Assembly: GCA_946612115.1 (NCBI GenBank)
Contig: CAMOEI010000003.1
Location: 62,001 to 126,000, forward strand
DNA from: an uncultured Caryophanales bacterium
GTDB lineage: Bacteria; Bacillota_I; Bacilli_A; RFN20; CAG-826
DNA: 64,000 nt
Direction of reading: 5' to 3'
This document shows positions 31,910-42,473 of the stretch, in pieces. Positions within the stretch are counted from its first letter, which is position 1, and each line of letters begins with the position of its first letter. The notes under the pieces were generated by a model. That model made no database searches. It saw nothing but the letters and a program-made list of their open reading frames with translations, and had not been told where the DNA came from. The translations under genes and the position numbers were made by a program.

Positions 31910-34555
31910 ATGGCTGAAAAGAAATACGTTTACCCCTTTGATGAAGCTTATGGTTTAGGTAAGGAACTCTTAGGAGGTAAAGGTGCTGGTTTAGCTGAAA
32001 TGATTCACATTGGTGTCCCAGTCCCAGAAGGATTCACCATCACAACAGAAGCCTGCACACTCTATTATGAAAGTGGAAAACAAATCCCTGAATTCGTCCA
32101 AAAACAAATCTTCACCGCAATCGAAGGTGTTGAAAAGAAAACTGGAAAGAAATTCGGTGGAGACCACAACCCATTATTAGTTTCCGTCCGTTCTGGTGCT
32201 AGAGTCTCTATGCCAGGTATGATGGACACCATCTTAAACTTAGGTTTAAATGAACAAACATGTGCTGCATTAGCAAAAGAAACTAACAATGAAAGATTTG
32301 CGATGGATTCCTATCGTAGATTCATCCTTATGTTCACAAACATCGCCAAAGGTCACCCAAGAACTGACATGGATAAGATGCTTGATGATCTTAAGAAATC
32401 CAGAGGTTACAAATTAGATACAGAAGTAACCACAGAAGAATTAAAAGACTTAGTTAAGAGATACAAGGAATACTACAAGAAAGTCTTCGGTGAAGAATTC
32501 CCAAGTGATCCACGTGTCCAATTAATGGAAGCTGTTGCTGCGGTCTTCAGATCCTGGGACAACCCAAGAGCGAACATCTACCGTATGCAATACTCAATCC
32601 CATATTCATGGGGAACCGCTGTTAACGTTCAATCAATGGCGTTCGGTAATAAAGGCGAAACTTCCGGTACCGGTGTTGCTTTCTCAAGAAACGCTGCTAC
32701 TGGTGAAAAGGAAATCTCTGCTGAATATTTACCAAATGCACAAGGTGAAGACGTTGTCGCAGGTATTCGTACTCCATTACACATCGACGAACTCAAAAGA
32801 CGTATGCCAGAAGTATACGAACAATTCGTCAAAACAATTAAAAACATGGAACTCCATTATCGCGATATGCAAGATATGGAATTCACCGTTGAAGAAGGAA
32901 AACTCTACTTCTTACAAACTAGAAGTGGTAAGAGAACTCCTGCCGCAGCCTTAAAAATGGCCTGTGATATGGTCGATGAAGGCTTAATCACCAAAGAAGA
33001 AGCCGTCTTAAGAATTGACCCAGTTTCCTTCGACAAATTATTATTACCAAACTTCGATAAAGACGAATTAGCCGCTGCTCAAGCTAGATTAATTGCCAAA
33101 GGCAACCCAGCTGGCCCAGGAGCAGGAACAGGTGCTATCGCCTTCACTGCTGAAGAAGCAGAACAAAGACACGCTGCCGGAGAAAAAGTTGTTCTCGTTA
33201 GAGCAGAAACCTCTCCAGAAGACTTAGCAGGTATGATCGCTTGTGAAGGTATTCTCACCATGAGAGGTGGCATGACTTCTCACGCTGCTGTCGTTGCTAG
33301 AGGTATGGGTAAATGCTGTATCACCGGTTGTGCTGCTGCATTAATCGATGAAGAAGCAAGAACCTTAACAATCAATGGTAAGGTTTACACCGATAAGGAT
33401 GTCTTATCCTTAGATGGTTCCACAGGTAGTGTCTACGCTGGTGATATTAAGAAAGTTGCACCAGACCTCTCCAGTGGTAACTTCGGAAGACTCATGAAAT
33501 GGGTTGATGATGCTAGACAAATGAAAGTCAGAACTAACGCTGATACTCCAAGAGATGCACATCAAGCCAAACTCTTCGGTGCTGAAGGTATTGGACTTTG
33601 CCGTACAGAACATATGTTCTTCGATAAAGACAAGATCTTCTCCTTCAGAAAGATGATTCTTGCTGAAACCAAAGAAGAAAGAGTTGCCGCTTTAGCGGAA
33701 ATCGAACCATTACAACAAAAAGACTTTGAAGGTTTATTCGAAGAAATGAACGGATTAAATGTTAACGTTCGTTTACTCGATCCACCTCTACACGAATTCT
33801 TACCTCAAGAAGAAGACAAGATTGAAGAACTTGCTAAAGCAACAGGCCACTCAGTCGAATTCATTCACAAGAGAATTGAAGAATTACATGAATTCAACCC
33901 AATGATGGGTCATAGAGGATGCCGTTTAGACGTCTCCTATCCAGAAATTGGTGAAATGCAAACCCGCGCTATCGTTAAAGCTGCTATTGCAGTTAATGCT
34001 AGAAAAGGTTTACACATCGAACCAGAAATCATGATTCCATTAACCTTAGACCTCAAGGAATTCAAATTCGTTAAAGCGATTGTCACAAAGACCGCTGATG
34101 AAGTCATTAAGGAAGCTGGAGTTAACATGAAATATCATGTCGGTACCATGATTGAAATTCCACGTGCTGCTCTTCTTTCTGGAGAGATTGCCGAGGAAGC
34201 TGAATTCTTCTCATTTGGTACAAATGACTTAACTCAAATGACCTTTGGATTCTCTAGAGATGACGCTAGTAAATTCTTACCAGAATACTACAGCAACAAA
34301 ATCTTTGAAGAAGATCCATTCAAGACCTTAGATACCCATGGTGTTGGACGTCTTATCAAACTCTCCGTTAAAGAGGGTAGAGAAACTAGACCAGAACTCC
34401 ACGTTGGTGTCTGTGGTGAAACTGGTGGAGAACCAAATTCCATCCAATTCTATCATGACGTTGGATTAGACTATGTCTCCTGTTCACCATTCCGTGTCCC
34501 AGTCGCTAGATTAGCCGCTGCTCAAGCTGCGATTAGACACCCAAGAAATAAATAG
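31910..34555 (+). CDS. ppdK: Pyruvate, phosphate dikinase
   Basis: Interconverts pyruvate, ATP and phosphate with phosphoenolpyruvate, AMP and pyrophosphate, giving extra energy yield from glycolysis in anaerobes. The 881 residues cover the N-terminal ATP-grasp domain, the phosphohistidine domain with GGMTSHAAVVARGMGKCC (catalytic His in TSHA, about residue 455) and the PEP/pyruvate TIM barrel with GLCRTEHMFF and the C-terminal GVCGETGGEPNS (Cys as acid). AGGAGG precedes the ATG. It is monocistronic, has strong codon regularity and ends at a strong terminator, suggesting high expression. Confidence 0.97.
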   Translation: MAEKKYVYPFDEAYGLGKELLGGKGAGLAEMIHIGVPVPEGFTITTEACTLYYESGKQIPEFVQKQIFTAIEGVEKKTGKKFGGDHNPLLVSVRSGARVSMPGMMDTILNLGLNEQTCAALAKETNNERFAMDSYRRFILMFTNIAKGHPRTDMDKMLDDLKKSRGYKLDTEVTTEELKDLVKRYKEYYKKVFGEEFPSDPRVQLMEAVAAVFRSWDNPRANIYRMQYSIPYSWGTAVNVQSMAFGNKGETSGTGVAFSRNAATGEKEISAEYLPNAQGEDVVAGIRTPLHIDELKRRMPEVYEQFVKTIKNMELHYRDMQDMEFTVEEGKLYFLQTRSGKRTPAAALKMACDMVDEGLITKEEAVLRIDPVSFDKLLLPNFDKDELAAAQARLIAKGNPAGPGAGTGAIAFTAEEAEQRHAAGEKVVLVRAETSPEDLAGMIACEGILTMRGGMTSHAAVVARGMGKCCITGCAAALIDEEARTLTINGKVYTDKDVLSLDGSTGSVYAGDIKKVAPDLSSGNFGRLMKWVDDARQMKVRTNADTPRDAHQAKLFGAEGIGLCRTEHMFFDKDKIFSFRKMILAETKEERVAALAEIEPLQQKDFEGLFEEMNGLNVNVRLLDPPLHEFLPQEEDKIEELAKATGHSVEFIHKRIEELHEFNPMMGHRGCRLDVSYPEIGEMQTRAIVKAAIAVNARKGLHIEPEIMIPLTLDLKEFKFVKAIVTKTADEVIKEAGVNMKYHVGTMIEIPRAALLSGEIAEEAEFFSFGTNDLTQMTFGFSRDDASKFLPEYYSNKIFEEDPFKTLDTHGVGRLIKLSVKEGRETRPELHVGVCGETGGEPNSIQFYHDVGLDYVSCSPFRVPVARLAAAQAAIRHPRNK

Positions 34556-34580
34556 TTTCTTTAAGCCAATTTATAAACTA

Positions 34581-34609
34581 ACAGCCGCCTAAACCGCGGC
34601 TGTTTTTTT
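34581..34609 (+). terminator. Terminator after ppdK
   Basis: ACAGCCGC, loop CTAAACC, GCGGCTGT, then seven T. Confidence 0.9.
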
Positions 34610-34686
34610 ATATTTTAATTAGGTATTTCAAGTGCAAATACACGCATTTCGCATACATAATTTTTAGCAAACTTGTTAAAAATTTA

Positions 34687-34715
34687 TTTACACATGTGTG
34701 AGAAAGATTTATATT
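34687..34715 (+). promoter_or_regulatory. Promoter of the first lipoprotein gene
   Basis: TTTACA, 17 bp, TATATT, with a palindrome ACACATGTGT (34690-34699) overlapping the -35 box and spacer. Confidence 0.5.
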
Positions 34716-34756
34716 AAAAACAAATTTTTATTTTTCACGAAAGGAGAAAACAAGAC

Positions 34757-37700
34757 ATGAAAAAGAAATTTATCGTTCCAGTTGTCGCGTTAGCTCTTGG
34801 TACATCTTCGTTAGCAGGATGTAAGCAAAGTCCAGCTAAACCAAAAGCTCCAACACTAAGTTCGTTAAAATTTGATACGACAAGCGTACAAATGGAATAT
34901 GTCTATGAAGCTACAGCTGTCTCTTTAGACGGATTAAAAGTTTACGCTGTTTATTCCGACGAGAGTGAAGTTGAAGTTTCAGATTACGTCTATGAACCGT
35001 CAGATTTAGTAATCACTAATGAAGATCGCGCAGGCGCAAAATTTGGTACAAAGAAGAAGGTCGCAATCACCTATCAAACCAAATCAAAGAACCTAGAGTT
35101 TACAATCAAACCAGAAGTCGTTGATTGGACAGAAGAAGAAAAAGCTCTTATGACTTCAAATCTTTTAGGAGTCGCGTTACCATTCAACCGCGCTCTTAAA
35201 AACAAAACTTACACAGTTGAATGGGATGCTACAGAAGAAACGCTTTATATTGATGCAGAAGGAACTTATGATCAAGACTCCTTAACTGCCTATAAAGCAA
35301 CATTCTTATCCACAGAAGGATGGCAAACATCTACCCAAACATATGGAAACGGCAAAATCGTTAACTTCCAAAAAGAAGTTGCAAGAGAAGGCGAAGCTCC
35401 TGCAGTAGTTACTGGTGCATTCTCTGTTGTTGACAGAACAACAGGCACACCAGCAGAATCAGGCGACTTCGATTTATACGCTCGCGTTGAAGAACCATAT
35501 GTTAAGGATTGGCCAGCTGCGACAGCATTAGATTATTCTAAAAAATATAGTAGTGATGCGGATCCTGATGTCTTACCAGCAGCAATCGCAGATTACTATG
35601 AAATCTATAGTGAAGCTGATCAAGGATTTGACGCTATTATTGGTTATACTTCAACCGATCCACAATATGCCCCAGCGGGATGGGGTGTCGGATTATCAGA
35701 CCCAAGTGGATTCCAACAATATATTTCGCCAAAAGAAAATTACGCTGTTTGGTATAAATTCAATGAAGCATCTAAATACTTTGTTGTTCAATTTGACAAT
35801 TATTACAAACCAGCCACAGAATGGCCAGCAGAACAAATCGCTGCATTAGTTGATGATTTTGCTTCTCAAGATTCAATTCCAGCATGGAATGGTGAAGCCA
35901 GCGAATACATGGTTAACACCGATGCAAAGCAAATTAGAGTCACTATGCCAGAAGGTACAACCACTGAACAATTATCAGCTGCCGCTACTGCATATAATGC
36001 CTACTTAGTGAGCGATGGACATTACGCACAAAGAACAAAAACTAATGGTTATGTTTCTGAACACTATGAATTAAGCGCTTACGCCGTTGCCTCTAATGGT
36101 TACGTCTTTATTATTGTTAACGCTGTTCAACCTAATGATTTATTTAAAGCAAAAGGTTTCTTCGGACAAGGTTCAACTGAATTATTACCAGAGGCCCTTG
36201 GAATTAATAACGTTGCTGACTATGCATCATTCTATGCAAATCAAGCCGGCACTGATTATGATTACGAGGCACCATATATCAAATTCTATGCAGAAGATGT
36301 TGCAACAAAGGTTGCCGAATTACAAAACACCTTATTAAATAACGGATACTTCTTATCCTATGTTGATGAATATAATGATAATCACTACTATTCACCAGCC
36401 CAAGAACTCGATATTTGTGTCTGGGCATCCTCAGCTGATGCAAGATTAGATATCGTTCATGTTGATAGCGAAGATAAATTATCAACAAGCGAATCGTTCC
36501 CAGCAGAAGAAGTCGCCGCTTTCTTAGGCGAAGGACACGCCAGTGTTCCTGCCCTTAGCGGTGCTTCAAATTACTTATATTCTGATAGTGAAACTTCATT
36601 TGAAGTCTTAGCGAGATTTGAAAATGCTGAAGCTGCTGCGACTGCATTAGCAACTTATGGAAGTGGCTTATCAGATTACACCGCCAAAGGTGAAAACGTC
36701 TTTGTTTCTAATGACGGTTCAGTCACATTAACTTTATCCACCAACGGATCTTATGTTTCTATCGTTGTTGCAGATAGTGCGGTCTTCCCACTTGCTGGAA
36801 TTAACGCATTCTTAGACGAGGAATTTACAGAAGAACAAGTTCCAGTGATTGCTAAAGGAGAAGGAATCTTATTCTCCAGTAGTGAAGACGAATCAACTGG
36901 TGTTTACACTGTTTCAGTTACCTATGCAGCTGGAGCAGAAGCTGCCAGCGCTGCTAAAACAGCATATGAGGCTGCTTTAGTTGAAAAAGGATTTGCTGAA
37001 GCAAATGCTGGTAGTGGAGTTTATGGAAATACTTCTCTTGCTTTGAAAGTTGAAGTTTCTGTTGAAGGCGCTGTCTTAACAATTAAGTTCTCTTCTATCC
37101 TTGTTAATGCAATTAGTTCAACCTTCATTAACGAACAAGCAAAACTTACTTTCTCCCACTTACCATCAGTTTTAGTGAAATCAAAATATAGCGTTTCTAA
37201 TGTCACATTTAATGATGGTTCATTCGGAGTAAAGATAGTTGCAAATGACGATTACAGTTCGGTTGGAGCTGTTGTTTCCGACGCCTTTGGCTCCGATACA
37301 GATAATTGGAATTATCGTGGAACTGATAGTTCTTACAAAACTTGGTATGTTTGTGATCAATTCCATAATGTTCATGTTGCTATTTATGCAGGATATGATT
37401 CGAGTAGCAACATCTGTGTCTTTATTAGATTCTATGTTTATTCAGTAGCTCAAGAAGCATTAAAAACTCTTGGAAAGACCATTCCTGAATTTGATGAATC
37501 AACAGCACTTAACAAATATGTCATGGACTATACCTTATATAACTATAAATTAGTCGATACAATGGTTTTATACCAAAATCAAGCTAGCGCTCAGGCTGCT
37601 TATGATGCATATATGTTGTTATTGACGGCCACCGAAGGTTATACAGTTATTGACGCCGATAAAGGTTTGTACACAAATACAGCCCTAGGAGAAGACTATG

Positions 37701-37783
37701 GCATCATAGTCAAAGTTACAGAAGATGATGGAGACTATTATGTCGAAATCACAGTCGGTTTGCTTTCACTTCTCCAAGCATAA
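34757..37783 (+). CDS. Large repeat-containing surface lipoprotein
   Basis: A 1008-residue lipoprotein: signal peptide with lipobox SLAGC (Cys22 lipidated). An Ig-like bacterial domain follows (about 35-125, with the typical GLKVYAVYSDESEVEVSDY). Next come repeated modules of roughly 100-115 residues in which P-AEEIAAFL/IAALVDDF, VPA, A-AYNAYLVSDGY and a final strand recur (around 360, 585, 685). The repeats are acidic and Ala/Tyr rich. No enzyme motif is seen; adhesion or carbohydrate binding at the surface is a guess. It has its own promoter and terminator. Confidence 0.75.
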   Translation: MKKKFIVPVVALALGTSSLAGCKQSPAKPKAPTLSSLKFDTTSVQMEYVYEATAVSLDGLKVYAVYSDESEVEVSDYVYEPSDLVITNEDRAGAKFGTKKKVAITYQTKSKNLEFTIKPEVVDWTEEEKALMTSNLLGVALPFNRALKNKTYTVEWDATEETLYIDAEGTYDQDSLTAYKATFLSTEGWQTSTQTYGNGKIVNFQKEVAREGEAPAVVTGAFSVVDRTTGTPAESGDFDLYARVEEPYVKDWPAATALDYSKKYSSDADPDVLPAAIADYYEIYSEADQGFDAIIGYTSTDPQYAPAGWGVGLSDPSGFQQYISPKENYAVWYKFNEASKYFVVQFDNYYKPATEWPAEQIAALVDDFASQDSIPAWNGEASEYMVNTDAKQIRVTMPEGTTTEQLSAAATAYNAYLVSDGHYAQRTKTNGYVSEHYELSAYAVASNGYVFIIVNAVQPNDLFKAKGFFGQGSTELLPEALGINNVADYASFYANQAGTDYDYEAPYIKFYAEDVATKVAELQNTLLNNGYFLSYVDEYNDNHYYSPAQELDICVWASSADARLDIVHVDSEDKLSTSESFPAEEVAAFLGEGHASVPALSGASNYLYSDSETSFEVLARFENAEAAATALATYGSGLSDYTAKGENVFVSNDGSVTLTLSTNGSYVSIVVADSAVFPLAGINAFLDEEFTEEQVPVIAKGEGILFSSSEDESTGVYTVSVTYAAGAEAASAAKTAYEAALVEKGFAEANAGSGVYGNTSLALKVEVSVEGAVLTIKFSSILVNAISSTFINEQAKLTFSHLPSVLVKSKYSVSNVTFNDGSFGVKIVANDDYSSVGAVVSDAFGSDTDNWNYRGTDSSYKTWYVCDQFHNVHVAIYAGYDSSSNICVFIRFYVYSVAQEALKTLGKTIPEFDESTALNKYVMDYTLYNYKLVDTMVLYQNQASAQAAYDAYMLLLTATEGYTVIDADKGLYTNTALGEDYGIIVKVTEDDGDYYVEITVGLLSLLQA

Positions 37784-37803
37784 TCTCTTATATTCAAACA
37801 ATT

Positions 37804-37834
37804 AGACCAAGACCTCAAATCTTGGTCTTTTTAT
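37804..37834 (+). terminator. Terminator after the first lipoprotein gene
   Basis: AGACCAAGA, loop, TCTTGGTCT, T-run. Confidence 0.88.
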
Positions 37835-37855
37835 ATGCGCATGTAATACGAGCAT

Positions 37856-37895
37856 TTGACAAAATATGTTCTAGTCATTTAGACTTTAAACATAT
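37856..37895 (+). promoter_or_regulatory. Promoter with overlapping inverted repeat, second lipoprotein gene
   Basis: TTGACA at 37856-37861 and TAGACT 18 bp later. An imperfect inverted repeat AAATATGTT...AACATATTT spans the region between -35 and the ribosome site. Confidence 0.45.
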
Positions 37896-37912
37896 TTTTG
37901 AGGTCAATTAAT

Positions 37913-39658
37913 ATGAAAAAGACACTATTATCCGGACTTGTTCTTACCTTTTTAGGTTTTATAGCGGTCTCTTGTACATCTAAACAAGAACCTAAACCAA
38001 TTCCCGCAGTTAAAGTATTAACTGGTATTTCAATTACTCAAGATGCTAATCAAAAAGAATTTGATCTCAATAGTGAATTTAATTATGAAGGATTAAAAGT
38101 TTCTGCATCTTTTATTACTGGAGATGTCTCTAGTAGTGAAGATGTCACAAGCGACATTGTGGTTTCTTCTCCAGATATGAGTAGCAAAGGAGAAAAAGAT
38201 GCCAATATTTCCTATACATATAATGAAGTAGTTAAAACCACTAGTTATAAGATTACTGTTAATGAAGTAGTTAGTAAAAAAGCAAAGCTAACTGCTTTAG
38301 CGGCAGCGCCTAATAATTACATCAATTTCTCTGGTGTAACATTAGATCAAGAATATGATGTTGGCAGTGAACTAGTTATCACATTAGATTTAGTTCGTCC
38401 TTTAGCGGGGTCTGCCACTATTGATCACTATCATTTATTTGTTAATAATACTGAACTATCTTTATCTCAAGTTGGAACAGAACAAAAATTAAAGGCTACT
38501 TATGTAGTGGAAGATAAAGATTTCACTATTTATGGCTTTTATAATGACATGGTGGAAGATCAAAACGGATACACACTTACATTAGATAACCCTTCTACCG
38601 ATTTAGCGGTCTTTGGATTTGATACTTCAAAGAAGTACACGAAGATGTATGGCTTTGTCACTTTAAAAGAAGGCTACACAATGAACGGTATCAAATGGAA
38701 ATATGAAGGTGAAGAAGAGTATCGTAATGGAGCGCTTAATAATAATTTTCAACCCACTAATGTTACTCAACTAGCGAATCACCCAGAATTATATACATTT
38801 AAAATTAGAGAAACTGGTAACCAAGCGGTAACTGGAAACGTACATGTCTTATTTGATGTTGTAGAAGAAACTAAATACACGATTACTTATACATACGATA
38901 ATGAAGAATTAGTTAATAAAACTAGTTCAGTTTTACCAAGTGAATCCACTGCAGGTAAAAAGAACTATCTCACTATTGTGACTAAATCAAATAATGACAA
39001 ATTCGTAGTCAGTAGTGATGATATTGAATTAGAAGAAACGTTTAACTATGGCCAATATGGTTTCACTATGCCAAAAAAGAATATTGAAATTCATATCTCA
39101 TTAACAGAAGCTACATTAAACATTTCTTGGAATAAACCTGATGGAGTGAGTGCGTTTATTAAAAAAGATGGAGATTATTATTCCTCAACAATTACTAAAC
39201 TCATCCCAGGAGAAACCTATCATCTAATGGCGGCTTCCACCCAAAAGGTCATTGATTACGCAAATCTAAATAATGTTAAAGTTGATTTAAATATGACTTC
39301 TAAAAGCGATGATGATGGAAATGTTATTTTTGAAACAACATTCGTTGCCTCTGATATAGGTAGTAATCAGATGAATATTGAAATTGTTTTAACTGATTCA
39401 TTTATCAATATTTCTTTAGATTCTTCTTTCTCAGATAATGCGACAATCTCATCTCCAAGATGCAAGATTGGTGTTAATTATCTTGTTAAAGCAACATTTG
39501 AAAAAGAAATGACAATTGTCATTAAAGATAGTGATGGAAATGAAAAGGATATCGAAGTTACCTCTTCTCATAGAGAAACTGAAGGATTCCACGTCTATGA
39601 ATTCAGTTTTGTTACCCCATCTTACGATATAACTATTTCCTTTAAGGAGGCTAATTAA
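37913..39658 (+). CDS. Surface lipoprotein with Ig-like domain
   Basis: A 581-residue lipoprotein (signal peptide ending SC near residue 21, then TSKQEPKP). Residues 35-130 form an Ig-like domain (GITSI..DLNSEFNYEGLKVSASF, SYTYNEV). The rest is beta-rich with repeated DVV/Y-strand modules, including YTITYTYDNEE and a FNYGQYGFTMPKKNIEIHISL pattern repeated at the C-terminus (EFSFVTPSYDITISFKE), typical of InlB/cell-surface repeats. I start at ATG after GAGGTCAATTAAT. The TAA overlaps the next ATG, so the two lipoproteins form an operon. Confidence 0.72.
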   Translation: MKKTLLSGLVLTFLGFIAVSCTSKQEPKPIPAVKVLTGISITQDANQKEFDLNSEFNYEGLKVSASFITGDVSSSEDVTSDIVVSSPDMSSKGEKDANISYTYNEVVKTTSYKITVNEVVSKKAKLTALAAAPNNYINFSGVTLDQEYDVGSELVITLDLVRPLAGSATIDHYHLFVNNTELSLSQVGTEQKLKATYVVEDKDFTIYGFYNDMVEDQNGYTLTLDNPSTDLAVFGFDTSKKYTKMYGFVTLKEGYTMNGIKWKYEGEEEYRNGALNNNFQPTNVTQLANHPELYTFKIRETGNQAVTGNVHVLFDVVEETKYTITYTYDNEELVNKTSSVLPSESTAGKKNYLTIVTKSNNDKFVVSSDDIELEETFNYGQYGFTMPKKNIEIHISLTEATLNISWNKPDGVSAFIKKDGDYYSSTITKLIPGETYHLMAASTQKVIDYANLNNVKVDLNMTSKSDDDGNVIFETTFVASDIGSNQMNIEIVLTDSFINISLDSSFSDNATISSPRCKIGVNYLVKATFEKEMTIVIKDSDGNEKDIEVTSSHRETEGFHVYEFSFVTPSYDITISFKEAN

Positions 39659-41196
39659 TGAAAAAGATTTTGTTCTTACCTTTATGCGCATTACTATTAG
39701 CGGGGTGTAATTCCTCTAGTGGTGGTTATTCCAAGCAAAACCTTAAAGAAATTCAAGATTTCATCTCTTCGTTACAATCTCATAACTACACCGCAAAGAT
39801 GAGTGATGATTACTATTATTTTTTAAATGATCATGCTTTTATCACAAAGTTTAAAGATCAAACCGTTGAAGGTGGATATATCAAAAAAGATAATGCTGGA
39901 ATCTTTGATTATGTCGTTTCTAATAATGTATTAGAAGTTCAGGGAATGATTTCTTTAGATTCAACTTCTTCTCCTTATGATTATGTCTCTACTCCAGAAT
40001 ATATCGCGAGAATCGATAGCAAATATTGGGTTGGCGATAAAGAAAAAGGAGTCGCACATCTAGATTTAAGCAAAATGACTTCTTCAAGAAACAATATCGC
40101 TTGGGCTTTTATCATTGAAAATGAAATCGTCAATAATAACGCAATTAAAGAAGTAACTGCATCTATAGGTAATACAGTAACTTTTAAAGTTAAATATCAA
40201 AACAAAGCTAAAAAGACTGTTAGTAAATCATTCTCTATTTCTAATGTAGGAACTACTTCAAATAGTTTAGTCACCGATTATGTCACAAGTGGAGATTTCT
40301 CCCCTAAAACTGATTGGACTAATTATCAAAAACAAATGTTTACTAAATATGAATTGGACACTCCATTTTTCTTTTCAGGGTATACTTTAGGATTATCTTT
40401 ATCTTTCAGCTATGCTGAATCATATAAAATCTTAATGGCGTATGACATTATGTCTAGCAAAGCCAAAGAAGATGAATTTAAACAGGAGTTATTAGAAAAT
40501 CATTATGATATCACTGTCACTCCTGAAAATATGATTGTCGCGTTAAAGAAAGTTGAAAGCGAAGAAGGAACTTATGGAGATCAAATCCAATTTAAATATC
40601 TTTCAGTAGATGAAATTGATCCTAGAGAAAGAAAAAGTTGTCCAAATGGATATCTACAAGTTGTCTATAATTCTTCTTTATATTATGACGGAAGTACAAT
40701 CGAGGCCGTTAACTCCACAATTGGAACTCAAAACATCCCGCCTGTTAGTGATAGTGAGATGATTGATAAAGTTGCTTTGAGCAATCACACTGAGTTATAT
40801 AACGAGCAATATAAAGAAGCAATTAAAGAGGAAGAACCTGAAGAAGATGTTCAAAATGTCATCTTAGGAGCGTATATCGCTAGATTTACTCCAGTAAGTG
40901 GTACATCTTTACAAGATGTTAATACTTATATCAAAGCATACTTAGCAGGTTTAGACGCATTAGGATGGGTGGACGCTCAAAAAGCGATGAACGATTTAAT
41001 CGGTGATACTTCAGAAATTGAATATCCTAAAGATTTTGATGAAATCAATTATGGTAGAAGAGGGAAGATTGCCAGTGATGAAAATTCAGTAGTCTGGTTA
41101 GAATTCTATTCCTATGATTATTTAGAAAAAGGGTACTTCGAATTAAACATTGAAATCTTCACTAAATACGGTGTTTCTAAATTATCTAATTTCTAA
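39658..41196 (+). CDS. Lipoprotein of unknown function
   Basis: A 512-residue lipoprotein with lipobox LLAGC (Cys17) then NSSSGG. It is rich in Tyr, Asp, Ser and Lys, mixed alpha/beta, with no motif that I recognise. AAGGAGG lies just before the ATG, which shares a base with the stop of the previous lipoprotein. The pair and the large lipoprotein upstream probably serve the cell surface; no transporter partner is present. Confidence 0.65.
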   Translation: MKKILFLPLCALLLAGCNSSSGGYSKQNLKEIQDFISSLQSHNYTAKMSDDYYYFLNDHAFITKFKDQTVEGGYIKKDNAGIFDYVVSNNVLEVQGMISLDSTSSPYDYVSTPEYIARIDSKYWVGDKEKGVAHLDLSKMTSSRNNIAWAFIIENEIVNNNAIKEVTASIGNTVTFKVKYQNKAKKTVSKSFSISNVGTTSNSLVTDYVTSGDFSPKTDWTNYQKQMFTKYELDTPFFFSGYTLGLSLSFSYAESYKILMAYDIMSSKAKEDEFKQELLENHYDITVTPENMIVALKKVESEEGTYGDQIQFKYLSVDEIDPRERKSCPNGYLQVVYNSSLYYDGSTIEAVNSTIGTQNIPPVSDSEMIDKVALSNHTELYNEQYKEAIKEEEPEEDVQNVILGAYIARFTPVSGTSLQDVNTYIKAYLAGLDALGWVDAQKAMNDLIGDTSEIEYPKDFDEINYGRRGKIASDENSVVWLEFYSYDYLEKGYFELNIEIFTKYGVSKLSNF

Positions 41197-41217
41197 TTTT
41201 TTCATTTCAATTTATTT

Positions 41218-42462
41218 TTAACTCAAAAAATTTTTAAGCGAAATTACATTTATTTGGTAACCATTTTTTTCAATTATCTTATCTTCGTCAAATGTAATAA
41301 GTGTCAATTTAAGTTTTTCTTTACTAGCCTTAGCAAAATTCATCAAGGATTCAATTTCCCTGTCGCTATCGGAATCGTCTAATCGATACGCAACTTGAAT
41401 TGCGTTTTTTTCTTCTGGAATATAAAAATCTATTTCTGCTTTATCATTTTTAACATAATAGAGCTTGTCTTTGAATTGCTTATGTAGTTGGATTGCAACG
41501 ATATTTTCGATTAAAGAACTCTTTTTATCGTCGAGGAACAGATTCAAAATACCATTATCAATAAAATAGAATTTTAATTTGCTTTTCTTATCCACAAAGG
41601 CCGAATAATAGTTCTCCAGTGAGAACAAAAGGAAAGCGTCTTCACAATATCCACAGTAATTAATAATAATATCTTTAGATATTTTATAACCAATACCTGT
41701 AACAGCATTAGTTAGCCTGGTATAAGAAACATCTGTTTTTACTGTTTCAGCAATTTTTGAAATAAGAAGCTTTAAACCATTTTCGTTTCTAATCGAATTC
41801 CTAACGACGATATCTCCATAAAGCACTTTGAGATAAATATTAGACAAATATTCGCGTTTATTCGTAAAATTAATAGACTCAGGAAAGCCACCATTAACAA
41901 AATATTGCTCTAAGGCATTATTGAATTCAGCAATCTCTTTTGTTGAAATTGGATTTGATTTAACTTTTATCGCTCTTAAGTATTCTTTGAAAGAATATGG
42001 ATAAACTTCTTTAGTTAAATATCGACCACCTAAAGTTTTTTCAATATCTTTAGAAAGCATTTTTGCGTTGCTTCCAGTTATATCAACTTTTAATCCCTGG
42101 TTAGCAACTCTAATTGCAAATAATTCCCAGTTATCTATATTTTGAATTTCGTCAAAGAAATAATAATGTTTTTCACCACTCATTTCTTGTGACACAGTAA
42201 TAATGTCTTCAAAATCGGAAGAAGAAAAGCCCACTAATCGTTCATCGTCAAAATTTATATATATGATTTGATTCCAACTGACTCCACTAGCAATCAAATC
42301 TTGAACTCTTTTATATAAAATAGTTGATTTACCTGCACGACGAGGACCAACGATAACATAATTGCCATTGGTTTCTAGAAAAATATCTCTATTAACAATA
42401 ATAGTGTTCCTTATTACTTCGTGTTGGTCATATATTACTCTTTTTAAGATATCGTGATTCAT
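41218..42462 (-). CDS. AAA ATPase with DUF4143-like C-terminal domain
   Basis: A 414-residue ATPase of the COG1373 group: Walker A GPRRAGKST (about residue 38), Walker B YYFFDEIQN, then a SLRP-like/DUF4143 C-terminal half with IDNGILNLFLDD and KNDKAEIDFYIPEEKNAIQV. The latter resembles a restriction-endonuclease-like fold (D-ExK). These ATPases are common, patchily distributed accessory genes of unclear role, possibly stress or defence related. AATAGGAG precedes the ATG. Two exact 19-bp repeats upstream suggest tight regulation. It reads toward the lipoprotein genes without a clear terminator. Confidence 0.82.
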   Translation of the reverse strand: MNHDILKRVIYDQHEVIRNTIIVNRDIFLETNGNYVIVGPRRAGKSTILYKRVQDLIASGVSWNQIIYINFDDERLVGFSSSDFEDIITVSQEMSGEKHYYFFDEIQNIDNWELFAIRVANQGLKVDITGSNAKMLSKDIEKTLGGRYLTKEVYPYSFKEYLRAIKVKSNPISTKEIAEFNNALEQYFVNGGFPESINFTNKREYLSNIYLKVLYGDIVVRNSIRNENGLKLLISKIAETVKTDVSYTRLTNAVTGIGYKISKDIIINYCGYCEDAFLLFSLENYYSAFVDKKSKLKFYFIDNGILNLFLDDKKSSLIENIVAIQLHKQFKDKLYYVKNDKAEIDFYIPEEKNAIQVAYRLDDSDSDREIESLMNFAKASKEKLKLTLITFDEDKIIEKNGYQINVISLKNFLS

Positions 42463-42473
42463 ACTTATTCTCC

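Noticed and set aside
35553..37448. Several reading frames of 60-100 codons inside the large lipoprotein gene
   Set aside because: They follow the codon periodicity of the real gene and have no start signals.
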